Assembly (NCBI GenBank): GCA_013314755.1
Contig: JABUFA010000015.1
Span: 1 to 64,000 of the forward strand
Direction of reading: 5' to 3'
From: Chthonomonadia bacterium
Lineage (GTDB): Bacteria; Armatimonadota; HRBIN16
DNA length: 64,000 bases
Part shown: one piece after another, positions 43,504-53,252 of the stretch
Position numbering within the stretch: the first letter of the stretch is position 1
How the letters are laid out: each line of letters opens with the position of its first letter
Translations under genes and position numbers: made by a program
Notes under the pieces: generated by a model
What the model saw: the letters and a program-made list of their open reading frames with translations, nothing else
Databases searched by the model: none
What the model was told of the DNA's origin: nothing

Positions 43504-45377
43504 TCAGTTTCGTGAAAGCACTGGAAGGCACGCTCATTCGGATGGAGGAAGACCCCGAAGCGCGCTATCAGTTCGAAATCTGGTTCGACTACACGCGCCA
43601 GGCGATGAACCTGATCCGCGAGGGCGCCCTGCTGGCTGTGCCCAACTTCGCCTCTCAGCCACACGCCACCCATCGCTCCATTCTGGAGGTGGTCTCCATC
43701 TTGCCTCTGCACTACGCGCTGGGCGACAACCCGCAGGGCTACCCCGGCTTCGTGGTGGAGGCGGCGCGCAGTGCCGTGCGTGACTGGGAAGAACAGGAAC
43801 ACGAACCCACCGAAGATGTGACCAAAATCCGCTGTATCGCCATCCCCACCAACCTGGAACTGGTGGAGGAGAACGGAGAGAGCCACCTGCAGGAAGAGAG
43901 CAACCTGCCCATGATTGGCGCGCGCGCCCTCCTGCTGGACACCCCAAGCACCGAACATGTGCTCAACAGCGGACTGCCACAGGGTGTGCCGACCTTCACC
44001 GTGGGCAACCTGACCCGCGACCCGCAAGTGGGCGTGAAGGTCTCTGCCGAGGACCTCCTGCGCACGCATTTCGCCGTCTTCGGCTTCACCGGCGCAGGCA
44101 AATCCAACCTGGTCAGCACGCTGGTAGACCGAATCCTGCATGCCTTCAGCACCGAAGACCCAACCCAGCCAGTGCCCCAGGAGCGCGTGAAGGTGGTGCT
44201 GTTTGACCTGATGGGCGAATACAGCGTTCTGCTGGCGGACTGGCTCGTGAAAGCGCCTGACGCCTGCCTGCTGGTGCTGACCGAAGAGACTCTGCCCGAA
44301 GACGTCCTGCAGTTCATGGAACAGCCCACCAACCGCGAGAGCTTCAGCAAGGCGCTGACTGCCCTCACGCAGACCACCCTGTATCCCAAAGCGCTGAGCG
44401 GGCGGCGCACCGACTTCTGGTTCGCCTGGCGACGCCTGCTGAACCCCAAAACAGCGCGAATCCACCTCTACCGCGAAAAGCCGCCCACGCTCGGCAGGTT
44501 CGTGGAGAGGCACTGGAACCCCAAAGGCACACTCGGCAAAAACGACGCCCGCATCCGACAGGCGGTGCGCAACTGGATAGCCACCGAAGACGCCACCCCC
44601 TTCAACGAAGAGAACGCTGGGCGACTGCTGGAGTGGATTGATAAGATGTTCGTCAGCGGTTTGCTCAGCACGAACGACGCCCGCGAGGCGTTCCAGAACC
44701 TGCGCGACGCTGTGGACGACGCCTTCCGCCGCTACATCAGCCCGCGCCACGTGTACGACGCCTACCAGATGACGCTCGGCGAGCTGATGAGCCGGCTCAA
44801 CGACCCCCACAGCTGCGGGCTGTACGTCGTGCAGTCGCACGACCCCGACCACCTGCGCGACTTCGCCGCTACGCTGGGCGAGCTGATGTTCGAAAACCGG
44901 CGTAAAACGGGCAAAATCAGCCCGATGGTGGTGTTCGTGTTCGACGAGGCGGATGAGTTCATCCCCCAGCGGCGCGAAGCCGCCGACGACAGCTACAACC
45001 GCTCCCGAAGCATGGTGATGACGCTCGCCCGACGGGGGCGCAAGTTCGGGCTGGGCGTGGGAATCGCCACCCAGCGCGTGCGCTACCTGGATACCAGCAT
45101 CATGGCTCAGCCGCACACCTACTTCGTTAGCAAAATGCCCCGCCAGTCCGACCGTCAGGCTATCGCCGAGGCGTTTGGCATCTCGGAAGAGATGTTTGGG
45201 CAGACCTTCAAGTTCAAAAAGGGCGACTGGCTGTTGATGAGCCACGATGCCGTCGGGCTGGAAGCGGTGCCGATACCCATCCACTGCGAGGATGCCAACC
45301 GCCGGGTGGAGGCGTTTCTGGAACAGCTGAAAGCCGAGTGGCAGAAGACGCGCGAGATGGCGCGCGCTCAGCCGTAG
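43500..45377 (+). CDS. herA: HerA-type DNA translocase (DUF87 ATPase)
   Basis: 625 aa. Walker A is GFTGAGKSN (195-203) and Walker B is VVFVFDEADEF near residue 480. MTLARRGRKFGLGVGIATQR, which follows, carries sensor and arginine-finger-type residues typical of HerA/FtsK ATPases. A beta-barrel HAS domain should occupy about residues 110-185. HerA forms a hexamer that pumps DNA and activates NurA. It is common in archaea and patchy in bacteria. Overlap with nurA is four bases. A long antisense open frame here is a shadow of the GC-rich codons. Confidence 0.9.
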   Translation: MISFVKALEGTLIRMEEDPEARYQFEIWFDYTRQAMNLIREGALLAVPNFASQPHATHRSILEVVSILPLHYALGDNPQGYPGFVVEAARSAVRDWEEQEHEPTEDVTKIRCIAIPTNLELVEENGESHLQEESNLPMIGARALLLDTPSTEHVLNSGLPQGVPTFTVGNLTRDPQVGVKVSAEDLLRTHFAVFGFTGAGKSNLVSTLVDRILHAFSTEDPTQPVPQERVKVVLFDLMGEYSVLLADWLVKAPDACLLVLTEETLPEDVLQFMEQPTNRESFSKALTALTQTTLYPKALSGRRTDFWFAWRRLLNPKTARIHLYREKPPTLGRFVERHWNPKGTLGKNDARIRQAVRNWIATEDATPFNEENAGRLLEWIDKMFVSGLLSTNDAREAFQNLRDAVDDAFRRYISPRHVYDAYQMTLGELMSRLNDPHSCGLYVVQSHDPDHLRDFAATLGELMFENRRKTGKISPMVVFVFDEADEFIPQRREAADDSYNRSRSMVMTLARRGRKFGLGVGIATQRVRYLDTSIMAQPHTYFVSKMPRQSDRQAIAEAFGISEEMFGQTFKFKKGDWLLMSHDAVGLEAVPIPIHCEDANRRVEAFLEQLKAEWQKTREMARAQP

Positions 45378-45379
45378 GC

Positions 45380-46147
45380 TTAACGCAGCTGGTCAAAACG
45401 CTCTAACGCCTCGCGAAAGCCCTGCATCAGCACGCTCATCTCGTTCACGATGTTGAAAAAGCGCGCGCCCATCGCCATCTGTTCGGCATACGAGGGCACG
45501 TCGCCCGCCACCGCCCAGTACTTGCCGTGCCTCGCGCACGCCTCCGCCACCCGCGCGATTGCCTCCTGCATCACCGGGTGCGTGAAGTCCATCCGAACGC
45601 CGTAACTCTGCGACAGGTCCGCCGGACCCACCAGCAACAGGTCCAGTCCCTCCACGCCCGCGATGGCGTCTATCTCTTCCACCGCCTCTCTGCGCTCGAT
45701 CATCACGCCCAGAAAAATCTCGCGGTTCGCCCAGTCGAAATACTCCCCAATGGGCACGGTTCCGTAGCGCATGTCCACACTGCCCCCGATGCCGCGCCAG
45801 CCGAGCGGCGCAAAACGCGCCATGCGCACGAACTCCCGGGCATCGTCTGCGCCGGTGCAATGGGGAAGCAGTAGACCCGTCGCGCCCGCCTCCAGGGGGC
45901 GGATGACGTTGTTGTAGCTGCCGCGCGGGATGCGCACCATCGCCTCCATGCCCGTTGCCCGCGCCGCCAGAATCATCTGAGACATCTGCTCCCACGTGGT
46001 GTCGGCGTGCTCCATCTCAATCCACACGCAATCGTAGCCTGCGATGCCCAGCATCTCCACTATCTTCCAGTGTGGAACCGTCCACACCGCGCCCACGCGC
46101 ACCGGCTTCCCCTCGCGCAGTTTCTGCAGTACCCTGTTGACGTGCAT
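45380..46147 (-). CDS. HpcH/HpaI family aldolase
   Basis: 255 aa, a class II pyruvate aldolase of the 2-keto-3-deoxy-sugar acid type. The conserved blocks are GYDCVWIEMEHADTTWEQ, with the metal-binding glutamate, RIPRGSYNNVIRPLEAGATG with the catalytic arginine, and LDLLLVGPADLSQSYG. It cleaves an aldol to pyruvate and an aldehyde, probably in sugar-acid breakdown. GGAGGTC precedes ATG 46147. It is convergent with herA, with two bases between stops. Substrate unknown. Confidence 0.9.
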   Translation of the reverse strand: MHVNRVLQKLREGKPVRVGAVWTVPHWKIVEMLGIAGYDCVWIEMEHADTTWEQMSQMILAARATGMEAMVRIPRGSYNNVIRPLEAGATGLLLPHCTGADDAREFVRMARFAPLGWRGIGGSVDMRYGTVPIGEYFDWANREIFLGVMIERREAVEEIDAIAGVEGLDLLLVGPADLSQSYGVRMDFTHPVMQEAIARVAEACARHGKYWAVAGDVPSYAEQMAMGARFFNIVNEMSVLMQGFREALERFDQLR

Positions 46148-46202
46148 GGTTGACCTCCCTCTTTTTCTCCTACCACGCCCAACCCGTTTCCTGTCGTGCC
46201 GC

Positions 46203-46710
46203 CCGCCTCCCCTGTCGTGCTGAGCGAGGCGTAGACCTTCCCAGCCCTGCTGGTGGTATTATGCTCCCCTTTTAGGTTATCAAGTTTCAGTCGCATGTGT
46301 CTACATCTATAACTAATAGAACGAAGTAAAGCATCTCTTTGAGATTTCCGAACAGGAGGGGAAGGTTGTTAAACCTGCAGTCAGTTGTCCAACTGCGCAG
46401 CCTCTGCCATGCTGAGCGGGGCGAAAACAGGTTCTAACCTCAGATATGATATGGAGTGCTGAAGCCATGCTTCAGCGGTGCAACGTTGTGGGTGCGGATT
46501 TGCTGAAGCAAGCTTCAGCACTCCAAAAGGTTAGCCTCCGCAGGAGGCTTCGTCAAGGGTAGCCCGCAACTTCAGTTGCAGGGTTGTTTTTTTACGACAA
46601 CCTTGCGATTGGAAATCGCAGGCTACACTTGGCGAAACCTGCTGAAGCAGGTTATAGCCTCCGCGGATATGATTTGCTGAAGCAAGCTTCAGCACTCCAA
46701 AATAGTCTCC
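46203..46710. repeat. Repeat-filled spacer with a long palindrome cassette
   Basis: The gene-free stretch 46148-46791 starts with two partial GTCATGCTGAGCG arms (about 46203 and 46408). At least six hairpins follow: GCTGAAGC-CAT-GCTTCAGC (46458-46476), GCTGAAGC-AA-GCTTCAGC (46502-46519), AGCCTCC-GCA-GGAGGCT (46533-46549), GCGATT-GGA-AATCGC (46605-46619), AACCTGCT-GA-AGCAGGTT (46636-46653), and the second again (46676-46693). Modules are shared with 11198-11298 and 21345-21406. Confidence 0.8.
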
Positions 46711-46732
46711 CGTCCCACTCGCAGTCGAGCGA

Positions 46733-46760
46733 AAACGGGGTAGCCCACCGGGCTACCCCC
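46733..46760 (-). terminator. Rho-independent-type terminator after the PEP-CTERM gene
   Basis: GGGGTAGCCC (46737-46746) and GGGCTACCCC (46750-46759) form a perfect 10-base-pair stem with a three-base loop. On the minus strand it is followed by GTTTTCG. It starts 32 bases after the stop at 46792. Confidence 0.65.
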
Positions 46761-46791
46761 GCTCGTGTTCACCAGCTTTAGCACGTCCCGG

Positions 46792-47442
46792 CTACGTACG
46801 CCTGCGCAGACGGCTCAAAAGGGGTGCAGCCAGCCCGGTCGCGAACAGCAGTATCGTGCCCGGCTCGGGAATGACCGACCCCGTTAGCTTGCCAGAACCT
46901 TCCGACCCGTTCGTGCCTAGCGGTATACCCTGCACGTGAATCATGGTTTGGAACAGCCCCTGGTCAGACGTCGTTGCAAGGAAGTGGTTCTCGGTCAGCC
47001 CGGTACCCTGCAGTATCCACGACACCCACTCTGTGCCCGTGAGTCTCCCCGCTCCTGAGTTGGGCAGGTTGACCTCCAGGTCGAACTTCTCACCACTGGG
47101 GGCATTGTGCCCGTTAGACGAGGCATTCACGCTGTTAACGTTGCTACCTCCGGATGTGTTTACCGAGCCAGGAACCAGCGACACGGACACAAATGGGTCG
47201 ATGTTGAGCCACAGGGTACGGATGAACTCACCTGGGGCTTGCAGGTTCGCCTGCAAAGTGAACTTCACCTGATTGGAGGCATGGTTTTCGATGGTCAGGG
47301 TTGCCCACGGCGACGAACCTGTAGGTGTGTCTCCGGTGAACACGGTGCTGTAGGCATAGATTACCGCCGCCTCAGACTCTGCCGCGAACACGAGCATCGT
47401 AAGAGATACTGCGGCAAAGAACAGCGCAAATGTCTTTTTCAT
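46792..47442 (-). CDS. PEP-CTERM sorting domain protein
   Basis: 216 aa. ATG 47442 has AGGAG upstream. A signal peptide (KKTFALFFAAVSLTMLVFA) leads to a beta-rich mature part. The C-terminus is a PEP-CTERM tripartite signal: VIPEPGTILL, a hydrophobic helix and the basic end RLRRRT. Exosortase cleaves such signals and places the protein on the surface. No exosortase gene is in this window. It has its own promoter (47507-47536) and terminator (46733-46760), so it is a single-gene unit. Confidence 0.9.
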   Translation of the reverse strand: MKKTFALFFAAVSLTMLVFAAESEAAVIYAYSTVFTGDTPTGSSPWATLTIENHASNQVKFTLQANLQAPGEFIRTLWLNIDPFVSVSLVPGSVNTSGGSNVNSVNASSNGHNAPSGEKFDLEVNLPNSGAGRLTGTEWVSWILQGTGLTENHFLATTSDQGLFQTMIHVQGIPLGTNGSEGSGKLTGSVIPEPGTILLFATGLAAPLLSRLRRRT

Positions 47443-47506
47443 CAGAATCTCCTTTCTCTTCGTCACGAAAGGTTTGCTTGCTTACGGTGTAAAATTAGCT
47501 AATATA

Positions 47507-47536
47507 AGTATATCACGAAAGCCAGCATCTGGTCAA
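47507..47536 (-). promoter_or_regulatory. Promoter of the PEP-CTERM gene
   Basis: On the minus strand TTGACC (47536-47531), an 18-base spacer and TATACT (47512-47507) lie about 65 bases before the start. This fills most of the spacer between the PEP-CTERM and SLH genes. Confidence 0.6.
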
Positions 47537-47652
47537 TAGATAACAGGGCGTATAGAAATATTTTTTCGCAAAATACTGGTATCAGGCTGAGCGGGGTGAC
47601 AAGCAGTTACTACAGCAGAATTGCTCCTCTCGTCCCCGCTCAGCGAGTGTGG

Positions 47653-48168
47653 TTAATCCATGCGGAAGGGCGGTCCAGCTTCGGGTATCTGCAGTTCTTC
47701 GGGAGAGATGGTGTAGCGCTCCACCAGCCCAATCACCGCCTGCGCCAGCACCGCGCTCACCGTATCGGGGTCCACCGGTTTGGACAGGTCGCGCAATAGC
47801 GGGGACTCCTCCGAGACGTAGCCGCGCTCTATCAGAAACTTCAGGTCGGAAAACGCCCAGTGCTGTGGCTTCAATGGCACGGCGATGGACACTTTGGGGG
47901 TGCGTGCCTTCAGGTCTTTCAGGCTCTCTTCCACGTGTCGCATGAATCGCGCCAGCGTTACCGCCAGCTCGTAGCGGGTCACCGGCTGGTCGCCGCGGAA
48001 AGTACCGTCAGGAAAGCCTTTCATGATGCCCATTGCCACCACTTCCTTCACCGCCGGCGCTGCCCAGTGGTCCGGAGGCACGTCCTTGAACTCCACGTCC
48101 TGGGCGAAGGTGGGCATGGTAGCGATGGCAAGGGCTATCGCGCCTATCAGATAAGCCGTGCGGAACAT
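47653..48168 (-). CDS. S-layer homology (SLH) domain protein
   Basis: 171 aa with a strong GGAGGAGG site before ATG 48168. A signal peptide ends near PTFA. One clear SLH domain follows: VEFKDVPPDHWAAPAVKEVV, GIMKGFPDGTF and VTRYELAVTLARFM. The rest (about 95-171) resembles a second, weaker SLH-type unit (QHWAFSDLKFLIERGYV). SLH domains bind secondary wall polymers or peptidoglycan. The gene is 21 bases after mreB on the same strand and is probably part of the murA-mreB operon. Confidence 0.88.
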   Translation of the reverse strand: MFRTAYLIGAIALAIATMPTFAQDVEFKDVPPDHWAAPAVKEVVAMGIMKGFPDGTFRGDQPVTRYELAVTLARFMRHVEESLKDLKARTPKVSIAVPLKPQHWAFSDLKFLIERGYVSEESPLLRDLSKPVDPDTVSAVLAQAVIGLVERYTISPEELQIPEAGPPFRMD

Positions 48169-48189
48169 GTTGAGAATACCTCCTCCTGT

Positions 48190-49209
48190 TTAGAACTCTG
48201 CCGACACCACATTGCTTTCGCGGATGGCGGCGAACTCCTCCAGCGCTCGTCCCGTGCCGATAGCCACGCAGCTGAGCGGGTCTTCCGCCACCTGCACGCG
48301 AATGTTGGTCACTGACTCCAGCAGCCTGTCTATCCCACGAAGCAGTGCCCCTCCGCCCGTCAGGGTGATGCCGCGTTCGATAATGTCCGCCGCCAGTTCG
48401 GGCGGAGTCTCTTCCAGCACCGAACGCACCCGTTCTACGATGGCGTTAATCGGCTCCTGCAACGCCTCCCGAATCTCCTCGGAGGTCACCGTGATGGTTT
48501 TGGGCAGTCCTGCAATCAGGTCTCGCCCGCGCACCTCCATCTGCAGTTCCTGCTCCAGCGGGAAGGCAGAGCCAACCTTTATCTTTATTTCTTCGGCAGT
48601 TCGCTCGCCAATCATCAGGTTGTACTGGCCGCGGATGTAACGGCTGATGACCTCGTCCATCTTGTTACCGCCCACCCGCACCGAGCGGCTGATGACGATG
48701 CCCTCCAGCGAGATGACCGCCACATCGGTCGTGCCTCCGCCGATGTCCACTACCATATTGCCGCCCGGCATACTGATGGGCAGTCCCGCGCCGATTGCCG
48801 CTGCCATCGGCTCCTCGATGGTATATGCCTCGCCTGCGCCCGCCTCACGCGCCGCCTGAATGACCGCCCGGCGCTCCACGCTGGTCACCCCCGAAGGCAC
48901 GCACACCAGCACGCGCGGTTTGAAGAAGCGCCGTCTGCCGCACACCTTGGCAATCAGATACTCCAGCATCTTCTCGGTGGTGGTGTAGTCGGCGATAACG
49001 CCGTCCGACAGCGGTCGGATGGCAACAATGTGCCCCGGCGTGCGCCCCAGCATCAGGCGGGCTTCCTCGCCAACAGCCAGCACCTTCTTGTTTTTGGTAG
49101 AGATGGCAACGACCGACGGCTCGCGCAGAACGATGCCCTTGCCCCGAAGATACACCACGATATTTGCTGTGCCCAGGTCAATGCCCAGTTCGGGCGTCAG
49201 ACGGAACAC
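48190..49209 (-). CDS. mreB: Rod shape-determining protein MreB
   Basis: 339 aa, bacterial actin. The nucleotide-binding blocks are [18 protein letters not shown] at the start, [16 protein letters not shown] in the middle and [18 protein letters not shown] near the end. MreB filaments guide side-wall peptidoglycan synthesis. The GTG start lies inside the last codons of murA (13-base overlap), so precursor synthesis and shape control are coupled. MreC, MreD and RodA are not in the window. Confidence 0.95.
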   Translation of the reverse strand: MFRLTPELGIDLGTANIVVYLRGKGIVLREPSVVAISTKNKKVLAVGEEARLMLGRTPGHIVAIRPLSDGVIADYTTTEKMLEYLIAKVCGRRRFFKPRVLVCVPSGVTSVERRAVIQAAREAGAGEAYTIEEPMAAAIGAGLPISMPGGNMVVDIGGGTTDVAVISLEGIVISRSVRVGGNKMDEVISRYIRGQYNLMIGERTAEEIKIKVGSAFPLEQELQMEVRGRDLIAGLPKTITVTSEEIREALQEPINAIVERVRSVLEETPPELAADIIERGITLTGGGALLRGIDRLLESVTNIRVQVAEDPLSCVAIGTGRALEEFAAIRESNVVSAEF

Positions 49210-50498
49210 ACCGGCACCCCTTGTGCAGAGACTAAAACGGGTTCATCGCTCGTGCGCAGGATCTGCGCACCCAGAGACTGCATCTTCGCGACAAGGTTTT
49301 CATATCCGCGGTCGATGTGGTAGATGTTCTCGATGGTGGTATCGCCTTCTGCGCCCAGCCCGGCGATGACCAGCGCCGCGCCCGCCCGCAGGTCGGTCGC
49401 CTCAACAGTTGCGCCGTACAGCTTCTCCACCCCCCGCACTACTGCCGTGCGGTTTTCCTGGGTGATGTCCGCTCCCATCTTTTGCAGTTCCTCGACGTAA
49501 CGGAAGCGTCGCTCGTACACCGTCTCGGTGACGATGGATACCCCTTCCGCCACACACAGCAGGGCGGTCATCGGCTGTTGGATGTCGGTGGGGAAACCCG
49601 GATGAGGCATGGTTTTGATATTCACCGCCCTGGGTCGCCCCTGCAGGCGCACATGCACTCCGGTTTGATTGCTTTCCACCTGCACGCCCGCCTCCTGCAG
49701 TTTGAAGAGCACGGGCATCATGTGTTCGGGGTTGGCGTTGGCGATGTACACGTCACCGCGCGTCAACGCGGCGGCAATGGCGTAGGTTGCTGCCTCCAGG
49801 CGGTCGGGAATGATGGTGTACTCGCCACCACGCAGGCGCGGCACGCCTTCAATCGTGATATACGAGGTGCCGTGCCCCCGGATACGCGCTCCCAGCGCAA
49901 TGAGAAAATTCGCCAGGTCCACCACTTCGGGCTCTTCCGCCGCGTTTTTAATCACGGTAGTGCCCTCCGCCAGCACGGCTGCCGTCATCAGGTGCTGAGT
50001 GGCTCCTGCGCTGGGATAGTCGAGGTAGATGACGTTGCCTTTCAGTCGTCCCGCCTGCGCGGTGACAGAATCGCCGTCCATGCTGACGTCCGCCCCAAGC
50101 AGGCGCAAGCCTTTGATATGAAAATCCACCGGACGGGCGCCGATGTCACAACCGCCCGGCAGGGGTACTCTGGCAAAACCGAAACGCGCCACCAGCGGAC
50201 CGGTCACACTAAACGAGGCTCTCATGCGTGTGACCAGATTGTGGGGGGCTTCCAGATTGCTGATACGGCTGGCATCAATCAGCAAGGAATGAGGATGGAT
50301 AAACTCCACAACCGTACCCAGTCGGCGAAGCATCGCCATCATGGTGTAGATGTCGGTAATATGCGGGATGTTGTGTAAAACAACCGGCTCAGACGCTAAA
50401 ACTGCCCCTGCCATGATGGCAAGCGCAGCGTTCTTGCTTCCGCTGACACGCACCTCGCCCTGTAAAGGTACGCCCCCGGTGATGGTAATTCGTTCCAA
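49197..50498 (-). CDS. murA: UDP-N-acetylglucosamine 1-carboxyvinyltransferase
   Basis: 433 aa. MurA transfers enolpyruvate from PEP to UDP-GlcNAc, the first committed step of peptidoglycan synthesis. The active-site cysteine, target of fosfomycin, is C117 in [13 protein letters not shown]. The [14 protein letters not shown]-terminal block with the catalytic lysine is intact. GGAGGG stands before the ATG at 50498, and a good promoter lies at 50562-50591. It is the first gene of the murA-mreB-SLH group. Confidence 0.96.
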   Translation of the reverse strand: MERITITGGVPLQGEVRVSGSKNAALAIMAGAVLASEPVVLHNIPHITDIYTMMAMLRRLGTVVEFIHPHSLLIDASRISNLEAPHNLVTRMRASFSVTGPLVARFGFARVPLPGGCDIGARPVDFHIKGLRLLGADVSMDGDSVTAQAGRLKGNVIYLDYPSAGATQHLMTAAVLAEGTTVIKNAAEEPEVVDLANFLIALGARIRGHGTSYITIEGVPRLRGGEYTIIPDRLEAATYAIAAALTRGDVYIANANPEHMMPVLFKLQEAGVQVESNQTGVHVRLQGRPRAVNIKTMPHPGFPTDIQQPMTALLCVAEGVSIVTETVYERRFRYVEELQKMGADITQENRTAVVRGVEKLYGATVEATDLRAGAALVIAGLGAEGDTTIENIYHIDRGYENLVAKMQSLGAQILRTSDEPVLVSAQGVPVCSV

Positions 50499-50561
50499 GT
50501 AAGGAGTCCCTCCTGATAATCAACGGTAGGATAGATACAATTCCCGAGTTTCACCGTGAAT

Positions 50562-50591
50562 AGTATACAGAGGACGTACCTGCGGTGTCAA
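50562..50591 (-). promoter_or_regulatory. Promoter of murA
   Basis: On the minus strand a perfect TTGACA (50591-50586), an 18-base spacer and TATACT (50567-50562) lie about 65 bases before the murA ATG. The divergent TonB-receptor gene starts at 50683. Confidence 0.65.
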
Positions 50592-50682
50592 GCAGTTGAA
50601 CGATTTTTGCCAGCATAAAGTGCGCCCGCCTTTTTACCGAAAATAACTATCAGAACTCTCGCAATGGTTGGGAGGGCATTTT

Positions 50683-52686
50683 ATGCGTTCGGCAATTCTT
50701 CTCTGCGTGATGCTATGCATTGCAACCTCAGTAGCCCGCAGTGACCCGTCTCAGGGCGTCCAAGACCTGACCCAGCTCAGTATCGAGGAGCTGATGCAGG
50801 TAGAAGTTGTTACCGCTTCCAAGAAGGCACAGGCGATTCGCGATGTGCCCGCCTCGGTGTACGTGATTACTGCCGAAGACATTCACCGCATGGGCGCAAA
50901 CACCATCCCCGAGGTGCTGCGCCTGGTGCCCGGTGTGCACGTGGGCGCTATCGACGCAAACAAGTGGGCGGTAGCGGTGCGTGGGTTCAACGGACGCTAT
51001 TCCAACAAACTGCTGGTGCTCATCGACGGGCGAAGCGTGTACACGCCCTTCTTCTCCGGCGTTTACTGGGACGCCCAGCCCCTTCTGTTTATGGAGGATA
51101 TCGAGCGCATCGAAGTGATTCGCGGTCCCGGTGCGTCACTCTGGGGCGCAAACGCGGTCAACGGTGTCATCAATATCATTACCAAACCCGCAAAGGAGAC
51201 CCAGGGCACCGTGTGGATATCGGGCGGCGGAGGCGAGGAAAAAGCTTTTGGAGGACTGCGCGTCGGAGGAAAAATCGGAGAGAACGGCTACTACCGGGCG
51301 TACACCCTGTACTACGAGCGTGATAACCTCGAAGAGGACAAGGTATACGTCCCCAACAACGACGGCTGGCTTGTTCGGCGCAGCGGCTTTCGTGCAGACT
51401 GGAACCGCTCTCCAAACGAAAACTTCACCCTGCACGGAGAGGTGTACACTGGACGCGCCAGTCAACGCTTGAGACTGCCCGACCCCACTATCCCGGGCAC
51501 CCGCATGGTGGACGACCGCTATACCCTGGCAGGATACTACCTGATGGGGACGTGGAACCGCCAGCGCGAGACAGCGGAGGATACCCTGCACATCTACTAC
51601 ACCCACGAAGCCCGGTCGCCCATCGAGGTGAGCGAGGTCCGCGATACCTTTGACCTCAGCTGGCAACAGAGGATTCAGTCACGCGCAGGGCACGACCTGC
51701 TGTGGGGGATAGAGTACAAACGCACGCAGGATAGAACCGTCGGAAGATACATGAGACTGAACCCATCCAGCCGAACTGACCATGTGTTCGGCGCGTTTGT
51801 GCAGGACGACATCACCCTGAACGATCGCACGCGACTGACCTTCGGCTCGAAGTTCGAGAACAACAGCTACACCGCCTGGGAGATACAGCCCAACTTGCGC
51901 CTTTTCTGGAAACCCAGCGAACACAACGCCTGGTGGTGGGCGGTATCTCATGCGGTACGGATGCCCACCCGCGCCGAGCGGGCTGTTGCCATCGACGCCT
52001 ATTACGAGGGCATGGTGAACGGCCTGCCCATGTTCTCGCGCATCTACGGCAGTCCTGATTTTCGCTCTGAACAGGTGACCGCTTACGAGCTGGGCTATCG
52101 CTGTCAGCCTCACCCCAGGCTCTGGCTGGACATCTCGGCGTTTTACAACGTGTACCGGAACCTGCGCAGTTTCGAGCCAGCGGACCCGTTCCTCGAAAAC
52201 GACCCAGCGCCTCACCTGGTCCTGCCTGTGTACATGAGCAATAAACTGCACGGCAGGACATACGGCTTCGAGGTTTCCACCAGCTGGAACGTCACCGACT
52301 TCTGGACGCTGAAGCTGGGTTACGCCAACATCACCTACCGGCTCCAGCATGACCCGGACAGCAAAGACCCGTTCAACTTCCACAGCGATAGCACCAGCAA
52401 CACTCCACGCCATCAGGTAAACATCAGTTCGCACCTGAACCTGCCTGGAAGGTGGCACCTTGATGCTTACCTGTTCGTGGTGGACAGATTGTATGGCATG
52501 GATTTTATCCCGGGTTACTACCGACTGGACGTTTCGCTCGGGTGGCATGTGACGAAGGATGCGCGGTTCAGCCTGACATTGCAGAACCTGCTGAAACGTA
52601 AGAAACGCGAGTTCGAACACCCGCTCTGGGAACGGGATAGCATTCCCGAACGGGCGATATACGGGAGACTGGTGTGGCAGTTGTAG
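50683..52686 (+). CDS. TonB-dependent receptor
   Basis: 667 aa. GGGAGG precedes ATG 50683 and a signal peptide ends near VARS. After LSIEELMQVEVVTASKK comes the plug domain (ASVYVITAEDI, RLVPGVHVG, RIEVIRGPGASLWGANAVNG, IINI-like end). A 22-strand barrel follows, with the usual tyrosine- and arginine-rich strands. It should import a ligand, or sense one, across an outer membrane using TonB energy. The next gene (YfiR-like) overlaps its end by 13 bases, and kinase and cyclase genes follow. I therefore favour a sensing role. Confidence 0.93.
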   Translation: MRSAILLCVMLCIATSVARSDPSQGVQDLTQLSIEELMQVEVVTASKKAQAIRDVPASVYVITAEDIHRMGANTIPEVLRLVPGVHVGAIDANKWAVAVRGFNGRYSNKLLVLIDGRSVYTPFFSGVYWDAQPLLFMEDIERIEVIRGPGASLWGANAVNGVINIITKPAKETQGTVWISGGGGEEKAFGGLRVGGKIGENGYYRAYTLYYERDNLEEDKVYVPNNDGWLVRRSGFRADWNRSPNENFTLHGEVYTGRASQRLRLPDPTIPGTRMVDDRYTLAGYYLMGTWNRQRETAEDTLHIYYTHEARSPIEVSEVRDTFDLSWQQRIQSRAGHDLLWGIEYKRTQDRTVGRYMRLNPSSRTDHVFGAFVQDDITLNDRTRLTFGSKFENNSYTAWEIQPNLRLFWKPSEHNAWWWAVSHAVRMPTRAERAVAIDAYYEGMVNGLPMFSRIYGSPDFRSEQVTAYELGYRCQPHPRLWLDISAFYNVYRNLRSFEPADPFLENDPAPHLVLPVYMSNKLHGRTYGFEVSTSWNVTDFWTLKLGYANITYRLQHDPDSKDPFNFHSDSTSNTPRHQVNISSHLNLPGRWHLDAYLFVVDRLYGMDFIPGYYRLDVSLGWHVTKDARFSLTLQNLLKRKKREFEHPLWERDSIPERAIYGRLVWQL

Positions 52687-53246
52687 AGCGAAAGCCATTC
52701 GCAATACCGGTCAAAAGGGTCACAGCGACACTGGTTGCTGTGATGCTATCTGCCACGCTTCTTGCCCAGAGTTACAACGAGGCGGAAGTCAAAGCCGCCT
52801 TCCTCTTCCACTTCGCGCACTACGTGGAGTATCCGTCGGGCGCATTTGAAAACGATAAATCACCGTTTGTTATCGGCGTGCTGGGCAAAAGCCCGGTAAC
52901 CGATGCCCTGCAGAAGGTGGTTCGAGGAAAAAATGTGAACGGAAGAGGTATTGTGGTGCGCCAGGCGGGCATGGATAAGGAACTGCGCAGGTGTCATATT
53001 CTGTTCATCCCGAAGGACGAAGCCGATAAACTGCCTGCCATTCTGGAAATACTTGCCGATGCACCTGTTCTGACTGTTGGCGAGAGTGCTAATTTTGCCA
53101 GCAAAGGAGGTATCATTGGCTTCTTCACCGAGCAGAACCGCATTCGGTTCGAAATCAACCCGGATTCCGCTCGTCGGGCGCATCTGATCATCAGCTCGAA
53201 ACTGCTCAGTCTGGCACGAATCGTTGGGGAGGGACGGAGGATCTAA
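52674..53246 (+). CDS. YfiR family periplasmic protein (DUF4154)
   Basis: 190 aa, GTG start inside the receptor gene. A signal peptide (VTATLVAVMLSATLLAQS) precedes the YfiR domain, with NEAEVKAAFLFHFAHYVEY, FVIGVLGKSPV, LRRCHILFIP and a C-terminal IRFEINPDSARRAHLIISSK. This matches the family well. YfiR in Pseudomonas holds a diguanylate cyclase inactive from the periplasm. Here it probably passes a receptor signal to the kinase gene that begins seven bases later. Confidence 0.9.
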   Translation: MAVVERKPFAIPVKRVTATLVAVMLSATLLAQSYNEAEVKAAFLFHFAHYVEYPSGAFENDKSPFVIGVLGKSPVTDALQKVVRGKNVNGRGIVVRQAGMDKELRRCHILFIPKDEADKLPAILEILADAPVLTVGESANFASKGGIIGFFTEQNRIRFEINPDSARRAHLIISSKLLSLARIVGEGRRI

Positions 53247-53252
53247 CGGGCG

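Noticed and set aside
43338-45284. Very long open frame antisense to herA
   Set aside because: It follows the GC-rich codon pattern of herA, has no ribosome site and encodes no recognisable domain, while the sense strand has complete ATPase motifs.
46060-46296. Small open frame upstream of the aldolase gene
   Set aside because: It overlaps the aldolase start and repeat sequence, with no ribosome site or coherent protein pattern.
46203-46710. CRISPR array in the repeat-rich spacer
   Set aside because: The repeats are palindromes of different types at irregular distances, with no constant repeat-spacer unit and no cas genes.
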